Below, piece by piece: positions 22,994 to 34,859 of a DNA stretch of 64,000 nucleotides. The notes beneath the pieces were generated by a model that saw only the letters and a program-made list of their open reading frames with translations, had not been told where the DNA came from and made no database searches. The stretch spans positions 271,331,229 through 271,395,228 of the forward strand of contig CM051459.1 of the NCBI GenBank assembly GCA_028095005.1, read 5' to 3'. The position numbers and the translations under genes were made by a program. Position 1 is the first letter of the stretch. Each line of letters opens with the position of its first letter. This stretch comes from Rhynchospora pubera (taxonomy: Eukaryota; Streptophyta; Magnoliopsida; Poales; Cyperaceae).

Positions 22994-24438
22994 ATGGCAT
23001 CATCGCTCTATTCCAAGCTCATCCTCAGACGCCTTTTGAATAATTCCAAGACACTCCCTCTCGCTCCTCTCCTCTTCTCATCCTCCCCTCCTCCTCTTCT
23101 AGAATCTTCCGTCGCATCTCCGCTGTCCGATGGATTTTGCACTTCGCCCCCTCTTTTTTCTCAGTGTCGCATCTCTAGACCCTTCTTCTCGTCGCGGCAT
23201 TTGCAAGCTGAGGAACCCCAGGGACCGGCTGCGATTGATTACGGGTATGCTTAATTCTTCTCCTTTTTGCGGTTGTAACCCTGAGATTTGTGAGAAATCC
23301 ATCCAACATCTTCTTAGGATGTTTTACTGAAAGCATTATGGGAGATTCTGTTTTGTGTACCTTCTTTTGTGAATATTTTGGTTAGCAGAAACACTACTTT
23401 AATCAGTTCCTGTAGCGTCAAGTTCTGTGAATTGAAGCTAGAAGCTACCTACACAATAATGTACCCAAAATGATAAAACTATGTTAATGTGATGGTTAAG
23501 AAAGCTGCATATCAATATAATTTAATTTAAATGTACAGGTCGATGATGGCAGAGGAAGAGTTTCATCAGCTAGCAGATGAGACGATTCATGATTTACTAG
23601 AGAAGCTAGAGGTATTTTTTTTTCTTTTAAAAAAAAAATTAGACCTCTGGAGCTATTTACTTCAATGCATTTCATGCAGTTTTAACAATTGATTTTGAGG
23701 AAAATAACTCTGTACATTTGACTTGTAAGATCTTTCTTTATAGGAATATGGTGACTCCCTACAAATAAATGGGTTTGACATAGACTATGGGGTAAGTACA
23801 TCTGAATATATATTTTTTCCCCTTATTATTTTTGTTTTTACTTTCTGTGTTGCTGTGACTGAAGAATGTAGTGTTTCAGAATCATGTCCTGACGTTGAAG
23901 CTTGGGGACATGGGCACATATGTAATAAACAAGCAGACACCAAATCGACAAATCTGGCTCTCTTCTCCTGTCAGGTTTTGGCTTCTCCTGACTTAATTTG
24001 TGTTTTTCTTTTATCAGGAGATAACAAAATTGAATATTTTTCTTGTAGTTTAGTTCGTTGGTCACCTTTTCTGTTGTTGATTTGTGCGTTTATCTTATGC
24101 ATGTTTGGGCTTTCTGTTTGACCCATAATTAAACTTATAATAAGATAGTTTTCTGCTCTTTTGCCAACTTGCCATCCATATCAGGTAAAAATCAGGTTAT
24201 GCACCAGGATGTACCAGCTCGATATTATGTACCTGGATTCTTCTTTGTTTTCTGTTGAGTTTGGTATTTTTTTCAAATGACGTTGGTATGTCCATCAATT
24301 CTGTGCAGTGGGCCTGCTAGATTTGACTGGGATGCAAGTGCAAGTGCATGGGTTTATAGAAGAACTAAATCAAATCTAGTGCAACTTCTCGAAGAGGAAT
24401 TGCAAGAGCTCTGTGGTGAGCCGATTGATCTTTCGTGA
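22994..24438 (+). CDS. FH: Frataxin, mitochondrial
   Basis: Five exons, 22994-23244, 23539-23611, 23744-23791, 23880-23974 and 24309-24438, splice at GT..AG in consistent phases to 198 residues. Residues 1 to about 75 form a Ser/Arg/Leu-rich mitochondrial presequence. The mature part has the frataxin order: EEEFHQLADETIHDLLEKLEE (acidic helix 1), GFDIDYGNHVLTLKL, GTYVINKQTPNRQIWLSSP (signature strand region), GPARFDW and a C-terminal helix LLEEELQELCGEP. Frataxin is the iron-binding regulator of mitochondrial iron-sulfur cluster assembly on the ISCU/NFS1 complex. Length and exon layout match plant homologues. The start is the first ATG, in context agcaATGG. No defects seen. Confidence 0.95.
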
Positions 24439-25021
24439 TTGTAAGAAATGGAACTTTTTCCTCTTTTACATTACAATAAAGCTGTTTCAGTTTGGAGCTG
24501 AGCAGTTACTTATAGAATTGTCATTCAAGAATTAACATGTTTTGGTTTGAAGAGCTTATAAAGGGAATAGTATTACAATGAATTTTGCCTTTTAATAGAA
24601 CTTGATGTCTGTCAAGCAATTATTTCTTTGACTAGGTACATTCTGTCCGCAATTTCCTCAGTTACATGTACATTGTTGCTCTGGTCTTTGGAATACTTGA
24701 AGTATCGCTATTTTGCACTTGATGTTGCGCATTTTGATATTTTGTCTATTTACACCTAGATTGGTTTGGAGTTTTCTATTAAATCTATTTATGACATTGA
24801 TAGTATGTTATTGGCTGGTTTTTATTTGTGAAATGGTGTTGGAAATGCTGTAGAAACACAAGCTCACACACAGAATCACATAAGAGGAGTGTACACGAGT
24901 GAAATTGAACTGTGAAACAAGAAAAAGAATGTCTATGGAAAGATGTATCATTTCCAACCTAAACCAGTTAGGGAGTAAAAAACGTGTATGGTATAAACAC
25001 AACACATGCTGTTTCATGTAA
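24439..25021. other. Intergenic region between convergent genes
   Basis: About 580 bp separate the frataxin stop from the stop of the minus-strand Ca-binding gene, so both 3' UTRs must fit here. No repeat or RNA recognised. Confidence 0.5.
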
Positions 25022-25357
25022 TTACATCTGGAGGAAATCAAACAATCTCTGAGAGCTCTCCATCAGCTGGGGGCTCATCCGAATCATCAGTATACAAAAC
25101 TCGTATTGGTCCAGTGCATTGTCTCCATCCAAATCCCCCTCCCTTACCATTTCTATTAGCTCATCTTCTCCCAACCTCTCCAGCCCTAGTCTCGGTGCAT
25201 TTCTTTTCAAGCTTTCCAGTGTAATCAGTCCTTTTTTGCTGTCCATTAGCAACTCGAACCCTTTGCATAGTTCTCTGATCAGGCCATCTGGACCCAGCTT
25301 TGCGGCCATGGAAGGGAGAAAGTCTTCAAATTCTAACGAATCATTAATTGGAGCCAT
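25022..25357 (-). CDS. PBP1/KIC-like single-EF-hand calcium-binding protein
   Basis: A single-exon ORF of 111 residues. It reads like the plant PBP1 (PINOID-binding protein 1)/KIC family: EDFLPSMAAKLGPDGLIREL, CKGFELLMDSKKGLITLESL, then one canonical EF-hand loop DLDGDNALDQYE (D-x-D-x-D...E) and FCILMIRMSPQLMESS. Known members are small cytosolic Ca sensors that bind partners such as the PINOID kinase, a kinesin-like protein (KIC) or ROP effectors; which partner applies here cannot be read from the sequence. The length is at the short end of the family because the tail after LMESS is brief. A TATA box lies about 85 bp upstream. Convergent with frataxin. Confidence 0.9.
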   Translation of the reverse strand: MAPINDSLEFEDFLPSMAAKLGPDGLIRELCKGFELLMDSKKGLITLESLKRNAPRLGLERLGEDELIEMVREGDLDGDNALDQYEFCILMIRMSPQLMESSQRLFDFLQM

Positions 25358-25437
25358 TTTTGTAACTTTGGTGAAGCGCCAATTGATTTGATTTTTGAAT
25401 TGGTCTTGAGATGGATAAGGGTCTAATGGATATTGTT

Positions 25438-25446
25438 CTTATATAG
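25438..25446 (-). promoter_or_regulatory. TATA box of the PBP1/KIC-like gene
   Basis: Minus-strand CTATATAAG, about 80-90 bp upstream of the ATG. Confidence 0.55.
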
Positions 25447-25449
25447 GGT

Positions 25450-27313
25450 ATGTATTGTGAATGTTTCTAGGAAAGTATAATTTTTTTAATTAATTGACAG
25501 AGTATAAATAGCTATATTTTGACGTGTTGATTCTTAAGACCAGGTTTGCTGAATTAAGAAGCATTTTATATATTCTTGTCTAGTTTGGTTTCTAGGAAGT
25601 TGCATCGGTATTATGTAAGATTTGTCTGGTTGGTGACGTAGGCAACTATTTCTTTCTGACCTTTTCGTAGTAATTTTACAACTCTGTCCTTGCCCAATTA
25701 TTGGACAGTTGGACTAGAGGTTAGAATGCCTCCCCCCCCCCCCCCCCCACTTTTTGTCTTATTAATTGGTATTCGGAATTGTGAAATTATTTATGTATTT
25801 TCTTATGTAAATCCTTTCGAATGTTTATATCTTTCTTTACAAAAATGATTGATATCTCGTGACAAAAAATGTTTATTTCTTTTGCATATTTTGCACCATC
25901 AACTGTTTGTGTTTTATAAAACGTGTTATCATAACAAATAAAATACTTTTCTTTAGAAACTTATAGACTGCTCCTAGTCAAATTCAAATTACAATTACTT
26001 TCTAATCAAATCTGAATATTTCATTACGGAAACTAATTAGCAATTTCAGTTCTTTCCCATTCTTCATTTATTGCCACATCAATACGTCATTTCTATTTTG
26101 GGAAATATTTCCATTCTTCATTTCTTCATTTATTCTCATTGCATTTTCCAATTTCGTCCGTACCTATGGGCCTATGGCATATTGCAAGTTATTTCTTCGT
26201 AGTTATCCATTCTCAATTCTCGCTAACATTTTATTAGAGATTGAAAGTGAAAAGGGTAAGAGGTAACGGAGATCAGACTTTGTTGGTTTATTTGATGAGA
26301 GGAAGACGATGACTAGTTCCAAGCAAATAAAATCTTAAATGACACTTAAAAAGAAATAAATTTAGTTAGGTGACATAGAACAATTAGAACGGGCAATATA
26401 AAATAGTAAAATTCCAAAAAAAATAGTAAAAAAAATATAACATTTGGTCTCCATGAAGATTTTATAACATAGAACAATTAGAACGGTTTGGATCGGTCAT
26501 TTCAATCTTAAAAATTAAAATTTTATCGCGTTGGACAAATGTATGTGTCCTATATGTTTGACACTAGCCACTCCCTTTTTTTTTCGAATCACAAAAGTAC
26601 AAAACAAATGAAAAGATTTGTTATAGGAGATATTTACTAATCTCCTAAGAAGCGTACTTCTGTTACATAAAAAAGTTCAAATATATTGTATTAGGTGTTA
26701 CCCGCTTCATTAGTCATGTTTTCTTAAATTGGCAATTATCGGACTAACATTCGGATTAAAAGAAAAAAAAAGAAAGAAAGAAGAAGACTAGCATATAGCT
26801 TACTAAATTCCAAGGTCCCAAATTGGACACGACTCGTTTTACACTACTCCCCAGAATCATTAGTACATAATCCGGATTAGTCTTCTTTTGAGGCCGAAGG
26901 TAGAACGAAATTTGGGATTTTGTTGGGTGTGGCTATTGGCTTTGACCGAAAAATTAACACGGAAATAAAGAAATGCTTGTCGGAGAATTTATAAAACGAA
27001 AAAGGATAATGCGTAACCAGTGTGAAGTATGAAACCGTGTGCAGCACTGCAGGTTGCCGCCTTTTCTTAATACTTGTAAATTCGCAGTTGACTTTGAAAA
27101 GGAATGCGAAAATGCACTCTTTTTTTCTAGATTAAACGATGTACCTTTTTCCCTTTATTAACCAAGAAGAACATAGAAATATATACTGAAGAATGAATTT
27201 CTCGTATGAAAGCAATAACCAAAAGCAGTGAAGGTTGTCAGATGCCACAATTCACAGGCTGGGAGCCGTTGGAGAAAAGGGAGAGGGCGTTGCTTTCCCA
27301 ACGGCACGAAATT
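25450..27313. other. Intergenic, repeat remnants
   Basis: A homopolymer of C at about 25732-25750. At 26370-26510 is a fragment of the MITE superfamily with the aacggtttggatcgg core, including a direct repeat (acatagaacaattagaacgg at 26372 and 26465). No gene seen. Confidence 0.45.
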
Positions 27314-27758
27314 GTAATACACGGCGAAATTTTACTAAAAGACGAAATTACCCCTCTTAAACCTCCGCCCCTACTGTTTCCTCTCTCCCGAACAGTCCTC
27401 CGTCTCTCCATCTTCTCTTCTTCGTTCTCAGTTCCGACACAAATTGTCCTTTTCCTCTTCGATTCCTTGCTTCTCTCTCTAATAGGGTCTAAGACAGTAA
27501 AACACCCTCCTTCTACCCCTGTTACATCTTTGCTCATCTCGCCCCCGCTACTCACCACCCAGCAATGCAACCTCTCCTCTCTATTTTTTACTATTTAAGT
27601 CAATCCCTCTCTATCTCTCTATCTCTTGCATCATTGAGTTTGATGGCGCCTCAAAAAAAATTCTGAAAAAGCTGGTGCCGGAGCTGTTGTCAGAAGCAAT
27701 TTTGGCGTAAAATAGCAGAGGGCATTTTAGTCTTCATCAATAATTTTGCCGTGTATTG
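27314..27758. mobile_element. TIR element, unclassified
   Basis: The left end aatacacggcgaaattt has its inverted counterpart (aatacacggcaaaatta) at the right end. The arms continue with ctaaaagac/gactaaaatg. No clear TSD. The right end abuts the TSD of the next hAT element, which therefore inserted beside or into its edge. Confidence 0.45.
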
Positions 27759-27769
27759 CTATTCCGTAC

Positions 27770-28313
27770 TAGGACTGAGCAAAAAACTCGGCCCTCGTGA
27801 GCTAGCTCGAACTCGAATCGGATAATACTCGATAGCAACTCGAGCTGTTTCAGCTCGAGCTAGAATAACTCGAGCTACACCGGCTCGGAAGGCCCACGAG
27901 CTGAGTTTGAGTTGCATCCAGCTCGCTCAGTCCAACTCGTGAGACTTAGTCCAATTCGTTTGTTTAGTCTGTAACCCAGCCCAGTTTTTAATCACTATTA
28001 TATAACCCTAAGTTCTTTTTATTTTTAGGAGAAAATAGCCGTATCTTCCTCCTGATCTCTTCGTGTGCCTTCTATGCGCATTTTAAACATTATTTAATAT
28101 TTATATTGTTTAATTTTTAGTTTAGTCCATTACGAATTCTCAAAGTTTGATATTTAATAACGAGCTAGTTTTCAAGCCATGAGCCAACTCGAGTTCTAAT
28201 GAGTTGAGTTTGAGCTGCTAAAAAAACTCGGAATTGTCTTGTGTGCTGACTTGAGATGAGCTTGAGTTCGAGTTAGCCTCGGCTCGCTTAGGCTCAGCTC
28301 ATCTACACCCCTA
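27770..28313. mobile_element. hAT-type MITE with 8-bp TSD
   Basis: Identical 8-bp flanks ttccgtac (27762-27769 and 28314-28321). Ends TAGGACTGAGC and, reversed, TAGGGGTGTAGATGAGC. The interior is packed with gagct/agctc motifs (aactcgagct, gctcgagcta), likely subterminal repeats. A detached copy of the same right end occurs at about 33269-33291. Confidence 0.88.
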
Positions 28314-28598
28314 TTCCGTACTGTGAGAAAAGCACGCCCAAAGGGAGACTTTGTCAACCTTTTAAAAGATAAAGCTAAAATAGGAGACGGGGGAGAGAAG
28401 ATGGCGTTAATTCCTGGTCTTACTGCAGGTGGGACCCTCGACCCAATGGATGACGTCGTTACTGAAGGGATCAGCCGTTAGAGGAGCTAACGTGGCAATT
28501 AGGACCAGTTCAAATACAGAAACGACAAAAGAAGATTTACGGAGGATTTCTGAAGGGAAATTTGGGCATGTAAAAAAGTAAATTGTTATTTTCAGTTA

Positions 28599-29967
28599 GG
28601 GCCTGATCGGAATGAAAAATTGAGTGCGGAAACGTCAATTGGAATTCACGGGAATTAGTTTTTCTTGATCGGAATGGTTTGTGCGATGTGACTTCACTTC
28701 ATTTAGCGTGAATTAGAAGGAAAAATTAGAGTTGTCCAAATCGCGTGAAAAAGCAAGGAATTTGCCACGATTTCGCCAGGTGAAAAGTAGCGGGAAAATT
28801 TTAGACGTTTCTACCCTTCTGCGCTCTCTCTTGCGATAAAAATCCAACCCCGGTGTCAGTCCTCTCCGTGCAATCATTGATTTTGGAGGTGAGCAAGAGC
28901 ACGCGAGTGACGCGACGAAGCTCCCCTCTTCATTCCGTAAGGTTTAACTTTTTTTTTTGTCTTCTTGCGATTAGTTCCAGGGTCTTTATTTTTTTTTTTT
29001 TTTGTCTTTACCAGTTTATGTTTTTTCTTTATTACTTTTTTTTCCGCATGAGAGTCTTGAAAAGCTTAATGAATTGGCATATAATTTTAGTTCTTTCTTT
29101 AATTTAGTTTGTTTTAATTCTGTCTTTTACTTGAATTTTTTTAACTTCAATATCTAAATACTCAATTCTATTTGTGAGGATGTACCGAGCAAACTAGATT
29201 TATTGGTAAAGGAAGTCATGCATATGGCTGTGTGTGATTAATTCAAAAACATTGTTTATGACCAAAAATATCGATCATCATAGTGCTAACTGGTTTAAAC
29301 TACTATTTTGTATTTTATTTGCCTTTTTCCAAAATTTAGCAAAGTTCTTTTATTAGTTCACACGATTCGGCTCCATTAAAATTTTGTTTGCTTGTATACA
29401 AAATGAGTCCTTTAGTTCCTTCTCAGGCATGTGCACACGGCCTCTACTGGCATGGGGACAACCGGCATATTTGTGCACACGGTCCTTTTAATTTCGCCAT
29501 GCTTGCATTTTCAAACACTCAAAATTATTAGCATTTTCAGGGATAATCTATTTTGGGACTGAGCACACGGCCTCTACTGGAAAAAAATGAAGTTGTCAAG
29601 GCATGTGCCAGTATATACTAGCTGATTAATATGCGTATTTCAAGATAGCTGTGCGCACGGCCTCTACTGGAGTAAGATCATGATCCAATTTATCGATTCC
29701 AATAAAGAATCACAAGATATATACTAGACATAAATAATAGATTGATGCTAGAACGATTTTAAAGGAAGCAAGGGTAAAATGGTCAAATAGAAGGAGATGA
29801 AATCATTTCTTTTCTATTTCCATAAGGTACCGATCACAAAATCCATTTCTATTTAATTCTTTTTCTATTTGTTTTGATCGCCGGATTTCATTTGAAAATC
29901 ATTTCTATTGAACTCTGTTCTATTGAATTAAATTGAACTTCCTTAAAAAATCATTCCGATCAGACCC
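28599..29967. mobile_element. Non-autonomous PIF/Harbinger element (~1.37 kb)
   Basis: TTA flanks both ends (28596-28598 and 29968-29970). Terminal inverted repeats are GGGCCTGATCGGAATGA and GGGTCTGATCGGAATGA. A 3-bp TTA target duplication with GGG ends fits PIF/Harbinger. No transposase ORF. The central part carries three dispersed copies of an 18-bp motif (listed separately). Confidence 0.85.
29433..29670 (+). repeat. Three copies of an 18-bp motif, GCACACGGCCTCTACTGG
   Basis: Exact at 29433-29450 and 29563-29580, one mismatch at 29653-29670, and a partial version (gcacacggtcc) at about 29485. All are in the same orientation within the Harbinger-type element and separated by unrelated AT-rich sequence. 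Confidence 0.85.
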
Positions 29968-29970
29968 TTA

Positions 29971-31911
29971 ATTTCTGTAATACTAAGGAGCCGCCAGAGC
30001 TTCATTTAGGGTTATGTGTGAACTGAGATCTAAACTGTCTTTTTCCCTTATTTTCCCTTTATTCCGTTTTATTGTGAAACCTTGTAATTGGAGATTTCTG
30101 TTACGGATTAATATCCAATAATTAGTTAAAATCCAAATTCCCTTATTCAATTTCAAATTCTAGTTATTAGCTCAGTTCAATTGTCTGTGTTCTCTTTCAA
30201 TTTGGGAATTCTTTCACTGCTTTGGTCTGACAAGAACTCGTTCAATCGAGCTCAGAGTTCAGTTTCAGGTTATTAATTAATCAGGAACGTTACAAAGGTC
30301 CCCTTGTGGCCCTCTGCAACCGAAATTGGATGTCAACTTATTTCGAAATTAAATATCACATAAAACTCTTTAGTCGGGTTTCGAATAGTCGGATTTCGAA
30401 CCGTGACTTTCATTAAGGTATTTTGTTCTTTTCCACTGGACCAAGAGCCGGTTATAGTTTTGAATGCCTAAGTGCACCTAAGCTTGATTAATCGGCCATC
30501 AATTAAGATCAAATAGTCGCCAAATACAATTAGTTTGTTATGAAGATCGATTAGTCTTTTTTGCATTGAAGGGTAGTAAGGTCATGAACTAGGTTTGGAT
30601 GAACCGGTAGTGTTACAATACTGATACATTAAAGTATAGACTTTTAATCGAGCTTTCTGTTATTTTTCTTTTACCGTGTGTTGATCTTTAGTTTTTGTTT
30701 GATATTACTAGCAATTTTCTGCGTCGTAAATATAAAATTCATCAGAAAAATATATAAATCAAATAATTTAATCTCATGACGATATATTCTTAACGAAATT
30801 TTATTTTTTTGCATATTGCCATTAATTCTATATAATGAAAATGAAACAGATATACTCTGTCAAAAACGTCCTATCGAACTACTTATTTATTTTTACATAA
30901 AAAAATTAACGAAGTACATAGTTGTCTGTAAATTTTCGTTTACTCAACATCATAACATAACATTTTAGTTAACAACACCATGTTTGTTCGTAGAATGTAT
31001 TCCATTTTGTATAATGCTAACCTAAATAAGCCAACTAATCCATACAATTAGATATTCCTTTTCTCAAGCAATCCAGATTTTTATTTGAAACTCTAGAATT
31101 GGATCCAACAAATCCGATGAATGTGTTCACTTAGATCGTCTGTATGTGTTCACTTAGATCGTCTATATGTTCATCTTGTTTGTTGCATATGTTCACTTTA
31201 TAATTAGTGATGGGGAGAGATGACAAAATTGCAGACGGCAGTAATCAATTTCCTTCCACGCTTCATGCTTCTCGTCTCCTCTATTAACTGCACCAGGATC
31301 CAGTCCAGGCCATGCCTCTTGATTGGTTCGATTGGCATTTTCACATGGCCTCATGCTTGAGCAGAACTAACCAACCCAAACGTCTGATCGCCGCTTTAAT
31401 GTGCTAAATTAAATAAAATTAATTAAGGCTAATAGTTTTGAAGTTCAATGGGCCTTGATTTTTTTTTTCCAATTAGTTTCCTAAGAACTATATGCGAAGA
31501 ACATGAACTTCCACTCAAGTTGCTTCTAAAGTTCAGAAAGGATCATAGTGGAAAGGAATAAGGTCTTCACTTCTTCTAATAAAACTATAGCGACACAGAC
31601 TTCTTGCTTGTATATTAACTGTTTGTTAGCCATTAAGTACAACTAACTTATCGCATTAATCAATGCGTTTCCTGCTGGTTTTAATAACTGCCAGTCAGAG
31701 AATTTCTTTGTCTTGCACTCAGTAGTTTGATAAAGAACTGATACCCAACCAGAGAAACAAAATTGTCCCTAATGTTTGATTTCAAGGCAAACAGAGCTGT
31801 CTAGGGATAAAGTACATCATAATTCTTACACATTTTTCTCAATGACAAGTTCAAATGTCTACTATTTATCAAATTAACCAGAGCATTACATGTGGTACGA
31901 AACAAGCTTTA
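29971..31911. other. Intergenic region
   Basis: AT-rich with no gene recognised. A short tandem repeat (gtgttcacttagatcgtct twice) at about 31122-31163. Confidence 0.45.
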
Positions 31912-32053
31912 GGCTCCGTTTAGATACCGTGTGGGAAGAATGGAAGAAATTTATTATAAACAATCCAAAGTCTTTACAAAGTTACACACTTTCCAATATT
32001 TCTTCACTCTTCTTCCTTTCTTTCTTCATCCCACGCCTCATCCAAACAGAGCC
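31912..32053. mobile_element. Tourist-like (PIF/Harbinger) MITE, 142 bp
   Basis: TTA flanks (31909-31911, 32054-32056). Ends GGCTCCGTTTAGAT and, reversed, GGCTCTGTTTGGATGAGG. The interior (gtgggaagaa, acaaagttacacactt) is shared with the MITEs at 57356 and 58584, so this is an older, more diverged member of one family. Confidence 0.85.
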
Positions 32054-32435
32054 TTAAATATTTCAAATGAAAGTCAACACACGACCAACATAATTAACAA
32101 GCTAGAAAAATTCAAATAAATTATCACAACACACGTGGTACAAAACAAACTAGGAAATTTTTCAAATGAAAAATTGTTTGATTTAAAAGCAGTTTCCAAC
32201 ATCACATGGGCCGATGAAAATGAGTGGAACGGGTTAAACTAATCTCATTTTTATCTCACATAACAACGTCTATATGTGATATTTTAAAGTTTTTTTTTTT
32301 AAATTCTATAGATTTAACTATAATTGACTCCCATATCAAAATTATAAATACATATGTGTGGGTGTCATTGGTTAGATTGTTAAATATTAGGCGACACGTT
32401 TAGTTCCAAGGAATATGAAATAAGAAAGTTTCCGG

Positions 32436-32594
32436 GTCGCCAAAGCTGCCTCAGCGCAGCTGGTAAGGCATTGTCTTCCCATCGGGGAGACCTGGGATCG
32501 AGGCCCACCGCTGGGAGGTGGGTTAAAACGGGTGTGTGAGTGGGGAGGGGGGGGGTGTGCGCCTACGGGCAGTGATCAAAAAAAAAAAAAAGAA
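32436..32594 (+). mobile_element. tRNA-derived SINE with 14-bp TSD
   Basis: Perfect target duplication aagaaagtttccgg (32422-32435 and 32595-32608). The body starts with a pol III A-box-like agcgcagctggtaagg (about 32453) and B-box gggatcgaggc (32494-32504), spaced as in tRNA genes, and ends in a poly(A) run (about 32579-32591). A complete, fairly young SINE insertion. Confidence 0.9.
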
Positions 32595-32608
32595 AAGAAA
32601 GTTTCCGG

Positions 32609-33264
32609 TTCCTACATCATTGAACCCTGTGAACATATGTGTAACGGGTAGTATCAAGCATAGAAATGACCCGTTTCAGGAGTAAAGATTTATTTCGCAA
32701 CTCATTGTATTGTTTCCAATTTCTGTCTCATTTCTAAATAGTTTAGTCTTACAGACCTCCAAATATTTTTAGGATGACATATTTAAAGCCTTAAACTATG
32801 ATGAATAAAAATATAATTTGAAACATCGCTTAATTGACCCCCTAGACGAAACTTTTTAAACCACCGTTGGTATGCCACAAGGTTGTAAAACTGGCAGAAC
32901 TTTCTTTTTTTTTTAATATTTAAAATTTTGAAATTTAATTATCGAACAATTTTTTTATTTATTTCACAATGGATACATCCATGATTTTATGATATTTTTA
33001 GAACTCATTTTGTACTATATTATAAGATAATAAAAATTGATGATTTGGTTATGTGCTCGGTCCTGAAAAATTTTAACCGTTGAGATTAAATCGAATGGTT
33101 CAGATTGAAAAATCTATAATTTTTCTGTTTGAGGGTTGGCATCGGGCACTTTGCATTAATAAGAATGGCATATAAAAAAAATCAATGACCCTTCCAAATA
33201 AACCGAAGAAAAATGCAAATTTCTTGAAATAAAAACAAATGAACTGAAGAAAAGTGAATCGGCC
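32609..33264. other. Intergenic region
   Basis: AT-rich, nothing recognised. Confidence 0.4.
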
Positions 33265-33570
33265 CTTCCGCTCAGCTCATCTACACCCCTAGGCCCTTCC
33301 AATGTAAATATTTTGTATTCCTTTTTATTCTATTGACTTCTATTGAACCGGTCATTCCAAATAAACCGGATCGGATTGGGCCGTATCTAGCCCTTCGATA
33401 TATGTCCCATCAAAATTCGTCTTTGTCGAAAATTATATCCTGTCCCTTCAAAATCCGACCCTTCCAGTCTCTTGCCGGCTGTAAATTTTTCAAAAGACCG
33501 GTCCGGTTCGGATATAAAAATGATCTTTCAAAGAACGGACTAAGGGCCAAGGACTTTTGGCTATCACTTC
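33265..33570. mobile_element. Degenerate hAT-type element, relative of the one at 20.8 kb
   Basis: Read on the minus strand the right part (gtgatagccaaaagtccttggcccttag, cggaccggtc, gaagggtcggattttgaagg) aligns with the left part of the 20840-21303 element. Its left edge includes gctcagctcatctacacccc, which is the terminal repeat of the 27770-28313 element. Boundaries are decayed. Confidence 0.5.
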
Positions 33571-33865
33571 CTACGTCAGTCAACTTTGATTGGATCCAAA
33601 TATGTCGGTGCATGCTCAAATTGTCCAGAAAATAGAATTGCTTAAGACCATCCTCTAGATTCCATCATCCCCCATCTCTTTCCAGCACCTCATTAATGAC
33701 GCGTGAATCTTTCTTTCATTTTCGAAAATGCAATTAATAATGTGTTTTCATCATCCCTCATCCCCTCATTACTTCTTTGTATTTCTCCGGAGATGAAATT
33801 TAGCATTATTCAGCACCTTTCTGTTTCCCCCCTTCTCCGTCCTTCTGTATATATAATTTCAACAG

Positions 33866-33910
<45 letters not shown>

Positions 33911-33912
<2 letters not shown>

Positions 33913-34300
33913 GGCTAACGCGCCATCGATGGCACGTGCCATCAATTTTCTATCGACTCGTATTTCGAAATTCAAAAGTCAAACGGTCGATTCAAACCGT
34001 TCAAGTTGATCAAAATATTGAAATACTTTTGGAGACCAAATTTTACATTTTTTCGAATTTTTTTGCTATTTATTATGATATTTTCAAATTGGAGGGCCCG
34101 AAATACTCTAATCATAATATTTTTAAAAATATCATAATAAATAGCAAAAAATTTCGAAAAAATATAAAATTTGGTCTCCAAAGATATTTCATTATGGAGA
34201 ACAACTTGAACGGTTTGGATTGACCATTTGAATTTTGAAACTCGAAAAATGACTTGATGGCACGGGACCCTCCGTGTCATCGATGTCACATTAGCCATTC
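33911..34300. mobile_element. Foldback MITE A in TA repeat
   Basis: Inverted arms aatggctaa..catcgatg at both ends, and internal arms with caaaccgttcaag / cttgaacggtttg and agaccaaattttacattttt / aaatataaaatttggtct. Shares the aacggtttgga core with the 9-bp-TSD MITEs at 11.4 and 56.8 kb. The flanks are simple repeat, so the TSD cannot be judged. Confidence 0.7.
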
Positions 34301-34321
34301 TCTCTCTCTATATATATATAT

Positions 34322-34739
34322 AGAGAGAGAGAGAGAAAGTTTAATATGCACCATAGTGCATAGGGCATTCCGTGCACCACAGATTTTTTCGAAAATATAT
34401 TTATAAATTGACAAATCTAATTTAACCAATCTAATCTACATATTGAAATCTCATACCAAACCAAAATTTAAATTTTTTTAGATTTTATTACTATTTTTTT
34501 CGAATTTTTTAAAACATGCCATTTTTGGAATGTTGTACTATTTACAATTTTCCAAAAATGACATGTTTTAAAAAATTCGAAAAAAATAGTAATAAAATCT
34601 CAAAAATTGTAAATTTTGATTTTCTATGAGATTTCAATATGTAGATTAGATTGGTTGAATTATATTTGTCAATTTACAAAAATACCCCGAAAAAATCCGC
34701 GGTGCATGGAGTGCCCTATGCACTATAGTGCATATTAAA

Positions 34740-34762
<23 letters not shown>
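34322..34762. mobile_element. Foldback MITE B with GA-repeat termini
   Basis: Arms start agagagagaaagtttaatat on the left, with the exact complement atattaaactttctctctct on the right, continuing through atgcaccatagtgcataggg / its inverted copy. The simple-sequence GA tract is itself part of the inverted repeat. Confidence 0.75.
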
Positions 34763-34805
<43 letters not shown>

Positions 34806-34859
34806 CTGTTGAAGTTATATTAGTAATTGTTATAGTTTAGATATATACTAATTGTTGCA

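Larger units (their letters stand above)
33848..34822. repeat. Composite palindrome: two foldback MITEs inside TA/GA microsatellites
   Basis: An outer inverted repeat (aatttcaacagttatata at about 33856 and tatataactgttgaagtt at about 34800) brackets a TA run, a first foldback element, a TC/TA/GA run, a second foldback element, a GA/TC run and a final TA run. The layout resembles rice 'Micron' MITEs, which sit in TA microsatellites. Confidence 0.7.

Noticed and set aside
25006..25391. Plus-strand ORFs of 72 and 90 codons
   Set aside because: Antisense shadow of the PBP1/KIC-like gene, which has an EF-hand and a TATA box on the other strand.
32450..32510. tRNA gene
   Set aside because: A- and B-boxes are present but there is no cloverleaf acceptor stem; the poly(A) tail and 14-bp TSD show a SINE.
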